A DNA stretch of 55,754 bases from Nocardia arthritidis NBRC 100137 (GCF_001612765.1 NZ_BDBB01000050.1:1-55754); one strand, 5' to 3'; numbered from the stretch's first letter, positions 18,307 to 26,845 are shown. The notes: generated from the letters alone by a model not told the origin. Program-made: numbers and translations.

Positions 18307-18801
18307 GGCCGCGACGGTAGTGCCGCCGCACGTCCGGAAAACTCGCCCGACCAGCGGATCAGACACACCTGTTGATAACCGCAGCGCTGTGCACAACTCG
18401 CCCTCGGCCGGTCGGCGCCTCCCTCCAGACACGCGTGTAGGCCGCATACGAACTTCCCGGGACAAGGTCCAGCGCGGGTTCCGGCCGGAGCGCGCCGATC
18501 GCGCTGCGCTCAGGTCGGCGCGCCAGGCACGCTGTGCCCGCGAAGAGAACTTTCACGAAGGTGCTGTGCACGGTTGCCGGGTCGACGGCATTCGGATTCG
18601 TGGACAGCTGTTTGCCAGATGCGCATAGCGCGGCCCGACCTCGGCAGCCGGCTCCGCGCGCAATGTCACCGCGTCGGGATGCTCCCAGTCCACCGAGGTA
18701 ACGGTGAGCGGCGGCCTCGACACACTCGTGCCCCGACGCCAACCACAGGACGAACAACTCGCCCGTATTCGGATCACCGAGATTGCTGTGCGCGGCGCCG
18801 T
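18307..18801. other. Gap between comEA and degV, mostly gene debris
   Basis: This 495-base gap contains the GNAT-like remnant listed separately. The rest has no clear frame. In M. tuberculosis this position holds eis (Rv2416c), another acetyltransferase, but the remnant does not read like Eis. Confidence 0.5.
18480..18702 (-). pseudogene. Decayed GNAT-family acetyltransferase fragment
   Basis: One minus-strand frame gives TSVDWEHPDAVTLRAEPAAE then VGPRYAHLA, a good match to the remembered N-terminus of many actinobacterial GNAT proteins (W-x-x-P-D-A-x-x-L-R-A). A shift to the neighbouring frame then gives NPNAVDPATVHSTFVKVLFAGT, resembling the following strand of the same family. No acetyl-CoA-binding motif or full-length frame survives. 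The match is by eye, so the family call is tentative. Confidence 0.45.
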
Positions 18802-19644
18802 TCAGTGACACCCGCCCGGCACCACCAGCACGCCCAGCGCCCCCAACCCCAAGTGCACCGCCAGCGCGGGTCCGAATTCGGCAACGATGAGTTCCTTGAT
18901 GCCGGGGACGAGTTCGCGCAACTGGCCCGCGACGGTCCGCGCGGCGTCCTCGGCGCCGAGGTGCTGCACGGCCACCGCGGCGCCGTCTTCGCCGGCCGCG
19001 TCGACCGCCGCGGCGACGAGTTTCGTGTACGCCTTGGAGCGCGTCCGGACCTTCTCGCGCAGTTCCAGCCGCCCTTCGACGATGTGCAACAGCGGCTTGG
19101 TGACCAGCTCGCTGCCGAAGAAGGTGGCCGCCGACGACAGCCTGCCGCCGCGGCGCAGCTGTTCGGTGCGATTGACCAGGATGAACGTGCGTGCACGCGC
19201 GGCGGCGGCGACCGCCGCGTCGTAGACCACGTCCAGCGGCGCCCCGCCCGAGGCCCGGCGCGCGGCGGCCAGCGCGGGCAGCCCGGTGGCCAGCCCGGCC
19301 CCCAGGGAGTCGACCAGGCGGACGCGGTCGGCGGCGTCCATGTCGCGCACGGCCTGTCGCCCGGCCTCCCAGGTCCCGGACAGCCGACGGGAGAGATGCA
19401 CCGCGACAACGCCGTCGCCGCCGCTGCGTTCCCAGGCCCGCTCGTAGACCTCGCGCAGCTCACCGGGTGAGGGGGCCGAGGTGGTCACGGTGTCGGAGGC
19501 GTAGTCGATGTCGACGGGATCCACGCCTTCCCGCATCGCCCGGTCACCGACCAGGACGTGCAGCGGGACAACGGCGATATCCAGTTCGTCGAGGTGTTCG
19601 GCAGGGAGACCGGCGGACGAATCGGTGACGACCACGACTGCCAC
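18802..19644 (-). CDS. DegV family fatty-acid-binding protein
   Basis: A protein of 280 residues with the DegV two-domain fold. The N-terminus VVVVTDSSAGLPAEHLDELDI and the ligand loop TTSAPSPGELREVYERA are typical, as are HLSRRLSGTWEAG and the FILVNRTEQLRRGGRLS segment. DegV/FakB proteins bind a fatty acid and, where a kinase partner exists, present it for phosphorylation. No FakA-type kinase lies nearby. It is the last gene of the nadD-rsfS-gpgP-octT-degV run, three bases after octT, matching Rv2417c. Its placement beside an octanoyltransferase makes an acyl-carrier role attractive but unproven. Confidence 0.9.
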   Translation of the reverse strand: MAVVVVTDSSAGLPAEHLDELDIAVVPLHVLVGDRAMREGVDPVDIDYASDTVTTSAPSPGELREVYERAWERSGGDGVVAVHLSRRLSGTWEAGRQAVRDMDAADRVRLVDSLGAGLATGLPALAAARRASGGAPLDVVYDAAVAAAARARTFILVNRTEQLRRGGRLSSAATFFGSELVTKPLLHIVEGRLELREKVRTRSKAYTKLVAAAVDAAGEDGAAVAVQHLGAEDAARTVAGQLRELVPGIKELIVAEFGPALAVHLGLGALGVLVVPGGCH

Positions 19645-19647
19645 GGA

Positions 19648-21012
19648 CTACCGAACCTCCTGCAGGGTCTTCACCATCGCGTTGGCCACCGCCGTGTGCC
19701 CGTCCCAGCCCCAGTGGATGCCGTCCGGGTTCGCCTCGCCGGAGAAGATGTTCTCGCGCACCGCTTCACCGAGGTCGACCAGCGGCACCGAGGTCCGGCC
19801 CGACCAGGCGCGCAGCGCCTCGACGGCCCGTGGCCTGCCGGAGTGCACGCGACCGTAGGCCGCGCAGTCGTGCACCGACGGCAGTACCGCGACAATGGGC
19901 AGGCCGGGACGCAACTGCGCCAGCGCCGTGCGGGACTGTTCCAGATAGTCGACGCTCACCTTCGGCGGAAGCGCAACGGGCCTGCCGAGTTTCGACAGCT
20001 TGGGCTGCAGCCAGTTGTAGGTGGCGCGCACGACCCGGCGCAGAGCAGGCGGGCGCACGTAGCGGATCAGCTCGCGCAGGGCGGTGGGCAGCGGCGAGGG
20101 CAGCGTGTCCATACCGCCGACCGCGAAGACCACCGCACCCGCACGCGGCACCGCGGCCCACACCCGGGGATCGCCGATCAGCGCCCAGTAGGCGTCGCGG
20201 CAGGTCCAGCCGATCCGCGCGACCAATTCGACGTCCCAGTCGAGCTCGGCGGCAACCAGGTTCGGCCAGATGCGCGGATGGTCGGCGGGCAGCCCGCCCT
20301 TGGGCCCGAAGTAGGAGAGCGAGTCGGCGATCACCAGCAGCACCGGGCGAGCGGCGTCGCGTGTTTCGGCCGACTCGTCGGCGGCAACGGATTCCGAGGC
20401 GGCAGCGGTCGATTCGGCGAGCGCGTCGGCCGCGACCTCGTCCGCCGCCATAGCAACCGGTTCATCGGACTCTGCCGCGAACTGATCTGGCGCTGCGACA
20501 ACCGATTTCGCGAGCGCCTCCACCGCGACCTCGTCCGCGTTCATAGCATCCGGTTCGTCGGACTCCAGGGATCCATCCGGTACTGCGGCAGAAGATTCGG
20601 CGACCGCTGCCCCGGCTCCGTCCGCAACCGAGGCCATCGATTCGTCGAGCGCTTCCGCCACCTCGGCGACCGGTTCCGGGGCGTCGTTCATGGTGGCGAC
20701 ATTCATGGTGGCGTCGTTCATGGTGGCGTCGTTCATGGTGGCGACGTGCGAGGCGGCGGCGTGCAGTCGCGGCTCCGCTCCGGAGACGATGTCGGCGGAT
20801 GCATCGTCCTCCGCGTCGGATTCCTCGGCGGACTCGGACCGGCCGTTGTTTTCCACGGCCGAGCCCGAGGCATCCTCGGACGTTGGTTCGGGTTCGCGGG
20901 CAGCCGGTGTCGGTCCGCCGAACAACGCGTCCGGCAACTGCCGTTCGGGCTTGGCCGACACCTTACGGAACAGTTCGTCGGGGACCGATCTGATCGGCTC
21001 TTCAGAGGACAT
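19648..21012 (-). CDS. octT: Diglucosylglycerate octanoyltransferase OctT with long N-terminal extension
   Basis: A protein of 454 residues. The last 230 match the Rv2418c/OctT type: an SGNH-like opening VLLVIADSLSYFGPKGGLPAD, then HPRIWPNLVAAELDWDVELV, GWTCRDAYWALIGDPRVWAA, AVVFAVGGMDTLPSPLPTAL and the catalytic-type DGIHWGWDGH near the end. OctT octanoylates diglucosylglycerate, an early step toward methylglucose lipopolysaccharide, and gpgP beside it supports this. Residues 1 to about 220 are an acidic Ala/Glu/Asp/Ser-rich extension not expected in the family. It includes four ATMND/ATMNV pentapeptide repeats from a 15-base tandem repeat. The ATG at 21012 overlaps the gpgP stop by 11 bases, supporting the long form. 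Confidence 0.85.
   Translation of the reverse strand: MSSEEPIRSVPDELFRKVSAKPERQLPDALFGGPTPAAREPEPTSEDASGSAVENNGRSESAEESDAEDDASADIVSGAEPRLHAAASHVATMNDATMNDATMNVATMNDAPEPVAEVAEALDESMASVADGAGAAVAESSAAVPDGSLESDEPDAMNADEVAVEALAKSVVAAPDQFAAESDEPVAMAADEVAADALAESTAAASESVAADESAETRDAARPVLLVIADSLSYFGPKGGLPADHPRIWPNLVAAELDWDVELVARIGWTCRDAYWALIGDPRVWAAVPRAGAVVFAVGGMDTLPSPLPTALRELIRYVRPPALRRVVRATYNWLQPKLSKLGRPVALPPKVSVDYLEQSRTALAQLRPGLPIVAVLPSVHDCAAYGRVHSGRPRAVEALRAWSGRTSVPLVDLGEAVRENIFSGEANPDGIHWGWDGHTAVANAMVKTLQEVR
20681..20740. repeat. 15-base tandem repeat, four copies, inside octT
   Basis: The unit GCGTCGTTCATGGTG is repeated in 20681-20695, 20696-20710 (with two differences), 20711-20725 and 20726-20740. 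On the coding strand it yields the pentapeptide ATMND or ATMNV. Copy number is likely variable by slippage. Confidence 0.9.
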
Positions 21013-21661
21013 CCGGTGCTACCTTCGCCGCTGCGTTCCACACATCCAGGCGCCAGCCGGGCTGTTCGATGCTCGGGCCGTGACTGCTGAGCTGCACCCA
21101 GCTGGTGTTGGCCAGTCCTCCGAGGATCGGCCAGTTCTGCGGCGGCAGGTCGAGCAGCGCGGCCGTGAGGGCGGCGATCAGCCCGCCGTGCGCCACCAGG
21201 ATGATAGTCCGGCCCGGCCAGTCCTGTCGCTCGACCAGCAGCTCCCGCACCACCGGCAGCGACCGCGCCCCGACCTCGAGTTTGCTCTCCCCGTTGGGCG
21301 GGGTGTAGTCCGCGTTCAGCCGCCACGTCATGCGCGCGCCCGGGTAGTCGGCGTCGACTTCCAGGTGGGTCAGTCCCTCCCAGTCGCCGAGGTTGGTCTC
21401 CCGCAACCTGGTGTCGGGCACGACGGTGAGGCCGGTGTGCTCGGCCAGTGCCGTCGCGGTGTCGAAGGCCCTGCGCAGGTCCGAGGAGTGGATTGCGATG
21501 GCGTTGCGCGAAACCAGTTCGCGCGCCGCCTCTTTGGCCTGCCTGCGACCGAGCTCGGTGAGATCGGTGTCGATCTGGCCTTGCATACGGTCGGCGGCGT
21601 TCCATTCGGTTTGCCCGTGGCGCAACAGGATCAAAGTGCGCACGCCGGCATGTCTGCTCAC
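21002..21661 (-). CDS. gpgP: Glucosyl-3-phosphoglycerate phosphatase
   Basis: A histidine phosphatase of 219 residues. The RHG motif is LILLRHGQTEWN with catalytic H15. The second catalytic elements are RLRETNLGDWEGLT (Glu) and IILVAHGGLIAALTAAL (His). It matches Rv2419c in size and order. GpgP removes phosphate from glucosyl-3-phosphoglycerate to give glucosylglycerate, the precursor of methylglucose lipopolysaccharides in mycobacteria and nocardiae. It overlaps both neighbours: its ATG overlaps the rsfS stop (ATGA), and its end overlaps octT, which acts two steps later in the same pathway. Confidence 0.88.
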   Translation of the reverse strand: MSRHAGVRTLILLRHGQTEWNAADRMQGQIDTDLTELGRRQAKEAARELVSRNAIAIHSSDLRRAFDTATALAEHTGLTVVPDTRLRETNLGDWEGLTHLEVDADYPGARMTWRLNADYTPPNGESKLEVGARSLPVVRELLVERQDWPGRTIILVAHGGLIAALTAALLDLPPQNWPILGGLANTSWVQLSSHGPSIEQPGWRLDVWNAAAKVAPDVL

Positions 21662-22068
21662 GATCGCGCCTCATCCTCCGTCGCCGCCGAGCGTGTCTGC
21701 GGAGGCCCGGTGAGGCCGGCGACCGGCACGACGGGGCAGTCCTTCCACAAGCGTTCCAGCGCATAGAAATTGCGCTCGTCGTTGTGCTGGATGTGCACGA
21801 CGACGTCGACGTAGTCCAGCAGCGCCCAGCGGCCTTCGCGGGTGCCCTCGCGCCGGACCGGCTTGTGCCCGGCCGCCCGGAGCTTCTCCTCCACGTTGTC
21901 GACGATGGCGTTGACCTGACGTTCGTTGGGCGCCGACGCGATCACGAAGCAGTCGGTGATCACCAGCTGCTCGGACACGTCGAGCACCACCACGTCCGAT
22001 GCCAGCTTCTCGTCCGCGGCCAGCGCGGCGACCTGCGCGATCTCCACCGACTCGGTCGACGCCGTCAT
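21658..22068 (-). CDS. rsfS: Ribosome silencing factor RsfS
   Basis: A protein of 136 residues, started at ATG 22068 (MTASTESVEIAQVAALAADE); the longer upstream frame overlaps nadD and is shadow. Signatures of the RsfS/Iojap family are VVVLDVSEQLVITDCFVIASAPNERQV and the REGTREGRWALLDYVDVVVHIQ segment. RsfS binds ribosomal protein L14 on the 50S subunit and blocks subunit joining when nutrients are scarce. It sits 28 bases after nadD, the usual bacterial pairing, and is coupled to gpgP. Confidence 0.94.
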   Translation of the reverse strand: MTASTESVEIAQVAALAADEKLASDVVVLDVSEQLVITDCFVIASAPNERQVNAIVDNVEEKLRAAGHKPVRREGTREGRWALLDYVDVVVHIQHNDERNFYALERLWKDCPVVPVAGLTGPPQTRSAATEDEARS

Positions 22069-22096
22069 GCCCGCACCTCGCTGCGCTCGCTCACGC

Positions 22097-22738
22097 TCAG
22101 CTACCTTCCGCTGCTCCGGGCACATACAGGTGCCGCTTCGATATGTACTGCACCACGCCGTCGGGGACGAGGTACCACACCGGCCGGTTCTCGGCGGCGC
22201 GGCGACGGCATTCACTCGACGAGATCGCCAGCGCGGGGACCTCGATCATGGTCACCGCATCCGCCGGAAGATCCCGCAGATGCTCTTGAAGGTGATCGAT
22301 GTTCAGCTCGTACCCCGGACGGCTCACCCCGACGAACTTCGCCAGGTCGAACAGTTCCGCCCAATCCTGCCATGTCAGGATGCTGGCCAACGCGTCCGCA
22401 CCGGTGATGAAGTACAGCTCGGCACCGGGATACGCCGATTGCATCTCCCGCAGGGTGTCGACGGTGTAGGTCATCTTGCCGCGATCGATGTCCGCGCGGC
22501 TCACCGAGAACCGCGGATTGGACGCGGTCGCGATGACGGTCATCAGATACCGGTCCTCGGCCGGACTGACCTGTTTGTGCGATTTCTGCCACGGTTGCCC
22601 GGTCGGGACGAAGATCACTTCGTCCAGGTCGAACCGGTGCGCGACCTCGCTGGCGGCGACCAGATGCCCGTGGTGGATGGGGTCGAACGTGCCGCCCATC
22701 ACCCCGAGCTTGCGGCCGCGCCGACCTCTCTCGTGCAT
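22097..22738 (-). CDS. nadD: Nicotinate-nucleotide adenylyltransferase
   Basis: An enzyme of 213 residues that joins nicotinate mononucleotide and ATP in NAD synthesis. The nucleotidyltransferase motif is GVMGGTFDPIHHGHL and the C-terminal substrate motif is ISSSECRRR. The ATG at 22738 (MHERGRRGRKLGVMGG) was preferred to a much longer upstream frame that reads as Arg/Gly-rich shadow. It is the first gene of the rsfS-gpgP-octT-degV run. About 100 bases separate it from the TPR gene upstream, so it probably has its own promoter. Confidence 0.94.
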   Translation of the reverse strand: MHERGRRGRKLGVMGGTFDPIHHGHLVAASEVAHRFDLDEVIFVPTGQPWQKSHKQVSPAEDRYLMTVIATASNPRFSVSRADIDRGKMTYTVDTLREMQSAYPGAELYFITGADALASILTWQDWAELFDLAKFVGVSRPGYELNIDHLQEHLRDLPADAVTMIEVPALAISSSECRRRAAENRPVWYLVPDGVVQYISKRHLYVPGAAEGS

Positions 22739-22842
22739 GACTGCCGAGCTTAACGGGTCGCGCCCGGCCCGCACGGGCCGGTCAGCGGGGAGCGGGCACC
22801 GAACTAGGGACACCCGCCCGCAGTCCGGCCCCGCCGCAAGCC

Positions 22843-24804
22843 TCAGGCGCTGGTTTCCGGGACGCCGCTGATTCTCAGCATGCGAGCCAGTTGTTCGCGG
22901 GTGTGCGCGAGTTCCTCCGCCGCCTCGGCCGACCGATCGGCCAGCACCGCCAACTCGGCGGTCAGCGTCCGCATGGAGGTGAGCCAGGGTTCCGGATCGG
23001 CTCCGGGGGTCACCTGGAGCCAAGCCGCCGACCGCAGGCAAGCCGCCCGCGCCGCCACCGCGTCCAGCCGTGCCCACAGCTCGGCGGCGCGGCGGTAGGC
23101 CGCCGCCGCCTCCTCGTCCTGCCCGCAGTGCTCGAGCGCGGCGGCGGCCGACCACGCCAGCTCGGCGTGCAGCTTCGTCCGCTCCGGATCGTGCTCGACC
23201 AGACGCGCCCCTTCGAGGAATTGCCGCGCGGCCTCGCGGTGGCGGTCGAGTGCGTCCAGGGAGCGGCCGAACTGCGCGCGCACCACCGCCAGCTCGCCGG
23301 ACGGATACGGGATGGCACCGCCGGCCAGCGCCTGTTCGAACAGGGCGACCGCCTCGCCGTGGCGCTCGGCGCGGTGGAACGCGCGCGCGGCGACCACGGT
23401 GTGGTGCAGCACGTCCGGTTCGGACAGCCCCTCCCAGCGCGCGGCGGCGCGCACCGCGGCGTCGGCCAGATCGAGCTCGCGGTCCGGCTGGCTCGCGATG
23501 GCGATGACCAGCTGCGCGCCGAGCCGAGCGGCCTCCTCCCCGGTCAGCACCGGCGTGCCGAGCGCCAGCGCTTCCCGCAGATGCGCTTCCGCCTCCTCGG
23601 GCGTATCGGCGAGCCGGGCGGCGCCGAGTTGGGATAGCCTGCGCACCTCACCGGCCCGATCGCCGGAGAAGTCGTCCTCCGCCGGAGCATTGTCCGGCAT
23701 GCACGCGGGGCGAGGCAGCGTGCTGCGGACACCGAGCGGCAGCCGCTCGAGCAGCGGCTGCGCGGCGAGCCGGGCGGCCGTGCGCAGGCTGACCGCGCTG
23801 TTGCCGTTGCGGGCGTCGTAGCGGGCGCACAGCGCGCCGATCTCGGTTTCCAGCCTCGCGCGCACCGATTCCACCGTCCCGTCCGCCAGCGGGAGATCGC
23901 CGAGGCGCAGCGCGACCAGCCTGCGCAGCAGTACGCACACGCCGGTCGCGAACGCGAGCCGCGCGCCCGCGTCGGCGCCGGAGTCGGTCAGCCAGCTCGT
24001 GTGTTCGGCGAGGATCTCGAGTCCGCGCGCCTCGTTACCGGTCAGCGCGCAGAATTCCACGTGCAACGCCACCGACGGACGCAGGTCCTCGATGTGCCGG
24101 ACCAAGGGGTAGCCGGTCAGGTGCGCGCCGCGCGCGGCAGCGACGCGTCCGGTGCGCACCAGCGGCAGCAATGCCTCGGCCAGCACGCGGTGCGGTTCCT
24201 CGGCGCAGGACCGGTCGCCGTCGAGCACGGGTTTCCACTGCGCCAGCCCGGCCTCGTCGTCGCCGAGGTACACGCTTGTCACGCCCCATTCGCTGCGCTC
24301 ACAGGCGTCGCAGTCGGACATGCTGTCGCGCGCGGCGGCCCTGGCCCGCGACAGCCACGCGGCGGCGGCCGCGGTGTCACCGATCTCGCGAGCGAGTTCG
24401 GAGCGCAGCGCCAGCACCGGGCGAAGGCTGTAGCCGCGCTGCCGGTAGCGGTTGTCCAGCTCGTCGAACCAGCGATCGATCGTGGACAGCGGTATCGAGG
24501 GGTTGTCGACCATGCCCCAGGTCATCCATTTCAGGTACCAGTGCACCGAATGCGTCATCGAGCCCAGTTCGGCGGGATGATCGTCGTAGACGCGCAGCAA
24601 CCGGCCGTAGACGACGGGCACCAGATCACGTTCGCCCGCGTAGGTGTAGGACTGCGCCAGCTCCAGCAGCACCCTTCCTTCGAGCGCGCGATCCGGACCG
24701 GTTTTCGCGGCCGCGGCCAGGGTCTCGAGTCGCTCGGTCCGCGTCCGGCCGTGCGGCAGCGCGTAGATGTGCGCCAGTGCGGCGTTGATCTCGGCGGCGT
24801 CCAT
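22843..24804 (-). CDS. Tetratricopeptide-repeat protein paired with HSP90
   Basis: A protein of 653 residues, started at ATG 24804 (MDAAEINAALAHIYALPHGR), two bases beyond the HSP90 stop. It is almost entirely helical, Ala/Leu/Arg-rich, with TPR-like pairs throughout, clearest near the C-terminus (EAVALFEQALAGG, EAARQFLEGARLVEHDPERT, EAAAAYRRAAELWARLDAVA). An internal CDACE motif (about residue 165) could bind metal but is isolated. There is no signal peptide or membrane helix. TPR arrays bind protein partners and in eukaryotes dock on the C-terminus of Hsp90. The tight coupling to an HSP90-family gene suggests a dedicated co-chaperone or client adaptor. That is inference; no enzymatic domain was seen. 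Confidence 0.8.
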   Translation of the reverse strand: MDAAEINAALAHIYALPHGRTRTERLETLAAAAKTGPDRALEGRVLLELAQSYTYAGERDLVPVVYGRLLRVYDDHPAELGSMTHSVHWYLKWMTWGMVDNPSIPLSTIDRWFDELDNRYRQRGYSLRPVLALRSELAREIGDTAAAAAWLSRARAAARDSMSDCDACERSEWGVTSVYLGDDEAGLAQWKPVLDGDRSCAEEPHRVLAEALLPLVRTGRVAAARGAHLTGYPLVRHIEDLRPSVALHVEFCALTGNEARGLEILAEHTSWLTDSGADAGARLAFATGVCVLLRRLVALRLGDLPLADGTVESVRARLETEIGALCARYDARNGNSAVSLRTAARLAAQPLLERLPLGVRSTLPRPACMPDNAPAEDDFSGDRAGEVRRLSQLGAARLADTPEEAEAHLREALALGTPVLTGEEAARLGAQLVIAIASQPDRELDLADAAVRAAARWEGLSEPDVLHHTVVAARAFHRAERHGEAVALFEQALAGGAIPYPSGELAVVRAQFGRSLDALDRHREAARQFLEGARLVEHDPERTKLHAELAWSAAAALEHCGQDEEAAAAYRRAAELWARLDAVAARAACLRSAAWLQVTPGADPEPWLTSMRTLTAELAVLADRSAEAAEELAHTREQLARMLRISGVPETSA

Positions 24805-24806
24805 GC

Positions 24807-26657
24807 TCACTCCGTCTCTTCGCCGCGGTCGGCGGCGCGTTCGGTTGCCCAGCCGAGGAATTCGCCGAAGGCGCGGTTGAGCAACGCCGTGTCGGCCGCG
24901 TTCAGCGGACGGTGGGTCATCAGCAGCGCTTGGCCGTAGAGCGATTCGACCGCCGTTCTCAGGAAGGCCGGGTCGCCGATGCGGGACAACCTGCGGACGA
25001 TCGGGCTGTGGTGGTTGAGCACGAGCTGAGCACGCGGCGTCGTGACCGCCAAGGCGCCGAGAATCTCGGTCCACAATTCGTCGGCGTCCTCGGCGGTCTG
25101 CGCCCTGGCGCGTTCGTTGCGGGCGGCGCGGCCGTCGAGGTAGAGCGCGGGCACCGTGACCGGATGGAAGGCGCGCACGATCACATCGCACGCGAGCGGG
25201 TCGAGCACGGTCCGCGCCAGCGCCAGCACCGGGGCCAGCGCCGATTCCTCGCCGGGGTCGACCGGGTCGAGCGCCGCGGTGATCGCGCCGGCGTCCAGGT
25301 CCACCACCTCGACGCCGGGCAGTAGCCGGGGCAGCTGCGCGACCAGCTCGCGGTCGTAGGCGTAGCCACCGTTGACGACGCCGATCCCCTGCGCGGCGGC
25401 GGTGGCCGCCACCTGACGGAACTCCTCGACCGTCGCGGTCACCCGCACGGTGCGGTGGTTGCGGGCGAACTCGGTGAGCGGCACGCGCCCGTCGGTGGTC
25501 TCGAAATGCAGATGCGGCAGCATGATCCGCAGCAGGTCGGCTGAATGCCTGGCCATCGCCTTCACCCCGAGCGCGTGTACGGACAGGAACGCGGCCAGCC
25601 GCTGCGGCTGTTCGGCGGCGATCTCGGTGAGCCAGTCCCGGATCCGATCGCCGAGCACCTCACGCACGACCGCGAGTCGCTCGTCCTCGTAGAGTCCCTC
25701 CCGCGACGCGGTGGGCCGCAGTGTGTCGGTGTCGATCACACCGCGCACGAAGAACGCCCAGTCCGGCAGTACGCCGCGCACCGCGTCGCCCAGCAGCATC
25801 CCCTTCAGGTACACCCGGTGCGCACTGCTGTCGGACGGGTTCCCCGGCTGGGACAGCACATAGGCGACACCGCTGACCCCGGCCGCACCGGCCTCGAGTT
25901 CGATGACGTCGAGCGGGGGAAAGCCCAGCGTCCGGCGCCCGTATTCGAGCAGGGCGGCCCTGCGCTGGTCCGCCGACGCGAACACGCGCCGCCAGACCGG
26001 GACACCCTCGGTGACCGTCGTCACCCCTGCGTCCGACTCCACCGTCACCTCGTAGGGCAGCAGCGACCCGAACTCACGCGCCAGATCGGTCACCCGCCGC
26101 GGCCGGAACCACTCCCGTGCTCCCCCACGCGCGGTGAGCCATACGGTGGTGCCCGGCTCGGCGTAGTCCGCCGGATCGAGCGCGCGCACCGAATAGGTAC
26201 CGTCGGCCGAGGCCAGCCACTCGACGGGCGGCGCCGTCGGGTCGGTCGCCGATCGCGTGACCATCCGGATCGTCTCGGCGACGGTGAAGCAGGCCAGCAG
26301 GCCGATCCCGAACTGCCCGAGGAACTCTCGTCGTGCGCCTTCGATGTCGTCCCGCTTGGACGAGCGGCCGATGGTGGCGAGGAACCGGTGGACGTCGGTC
26401 TCGGTCAAGCCGATGCCGGGATCGCTGATTCGCAGACCGGTTTCGCCTACGGTGAGCCGAATCGCGGTGGGTGCCGACGGATCCAGCCGGTTGCGAGCGG
26501 TGACCGCGTCGACAGCGTTCTGCAACAGCTCGCGGAGGTAGACCCGCGGGCTCGAGTAGAGGTGATGCGAGAGCAGATCGACTATCCCGCGCAGGTCGAC
26601 CTGGAACGAATAGTTGTTGTGCACCGCCGCCGGATCGTGCGGCGTTCTGTTCACCAT
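24807..26657 (-). CDS. HSP90-family (HtpG-like) ATPase chaperone
   Basis: A protein of 616 residues. The GHKL nucleotide site is complete: E43 and N47 in YLRELLQNAVDAV, D79 in ISDPGIGL, TIGRSSKRDD, and GQFGIGLLACF. The middle domain carries HRVYLKGMLLGDAVRGVLPDWAFFVRGVIDTD and the RPTASREGLYED segment typical of HtpG. It matches the divergent actinobacterial HSP90 family rather than classical HtpG, since the C-terminal third lacks conserved HtpG blocks. The protein ends in RGEETE, an acidic tail reminiscent of the eukaryotic EEVD. The next gene, two bases on, encodes a TPR protein. A palindrome (26684-26706) lies just upstream. Confidence 0.9.
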   Translation of the reverse strand: MVNRTPHDPAAVHNNYSFQVDLRGIVDLLSHHLYSSPRVYLRELLQNAVDAVTARNRLDPSAPTAIRLTVGETGLRISDPGIGLTETDVHRFLATIGRSSKRDDIEGARREFLGQFGIGLLACFTVAETIRMVTRSATDPTAPPVEWLASADGTYSVRALDPADYAEPGTTVWLTARGGAREWFRPRRVTDLAREFGSLLPYEVTVESDAGVTTVTEGVPVWRRVFASADQRRAALLEYGRRTLGFPPLDVIELEAGAAGVSGVAYVLSQPGNPSDSSAHRVYLKGMLLGDAVRGVLPDWAFFVRGVIDTDTLRPTASREGLYEDERLAVVREVLGDRIRDWLTEIAAEQPQRLAAFLSVHALGVKAMARHSADLLRIMLPHLHFETTDGRVPLTEFARNHRTVRVTATVEEFRQVAATAAAQGIGVVNGGYAYDRELVAQLPRLLPGVEVVDLDAGAITAALDPVDPGEESALAPVLALARTVLDPLACDVIVRAFHPVTVPALYLDGRAARNERARAQTAEDADELWTEILGALAVTTPRAQLVLNHHSPIVRRLSRIGDPAFLRTAVESLYGQALLMTHRPLNAADTALLNRAFGEFLGWATERAADRGEETE

Positions 26658-26683
26658 GGCCGCCGATCTTGTCGGCGCACGCC

Positions 26684-26706
26684 AAAGGTTCGCTTAACGA
26701 ACCCTT
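26684..26706. promoter_or_regulatory. Inverted repeat upstream of the HSP90 gene
   Basis: AAAGGTTCG and CGAACCCTTT flank CTTAA, a near-perfect palindrome with one extra C. It lies 27-49 bases before the HSP90 start and could be an operator for the HSP90-TPR pair or a terminator for the genes upstream. No T tract supports termination. Confidence 0.45.
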
Positions 26707-26710
26707 TCGA

Positions 26711-26836
26711 TCAGGCGGTCGGACGTTTGCTCTTCGGCAGCTTGCGCACGATGGCGACCACGTCGCCTTCTCACGGCTCGTCCTGCCAGGCGCCCGGCTT
26801 CGCCAGGCAGTAGCTCAGCAGCGCGGAATCGTCCAT
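26711..26836 (-). pseudogene. Truncated MmcQ/YjbR-family remnant
   Basis: From an ATG at 26836 the frame reads MDDSALLSYCLAKPGAWQDE then P, a TGA, and EGDVVAIVRKLPKSKRP before a second stop. Intact YjbR/MmcQ proteins have PGAWxDEPWEGDVVxKV at this point, so the Trp codon TGG has become TGA. The remaining roughly 80 residues of the DNA-binding-like fold are missing. It lies nine bases after the VWA stop and probably once closed that operon. Confidence 0.7.
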
Positions 26837-26845
26837 GCCGGTCTT

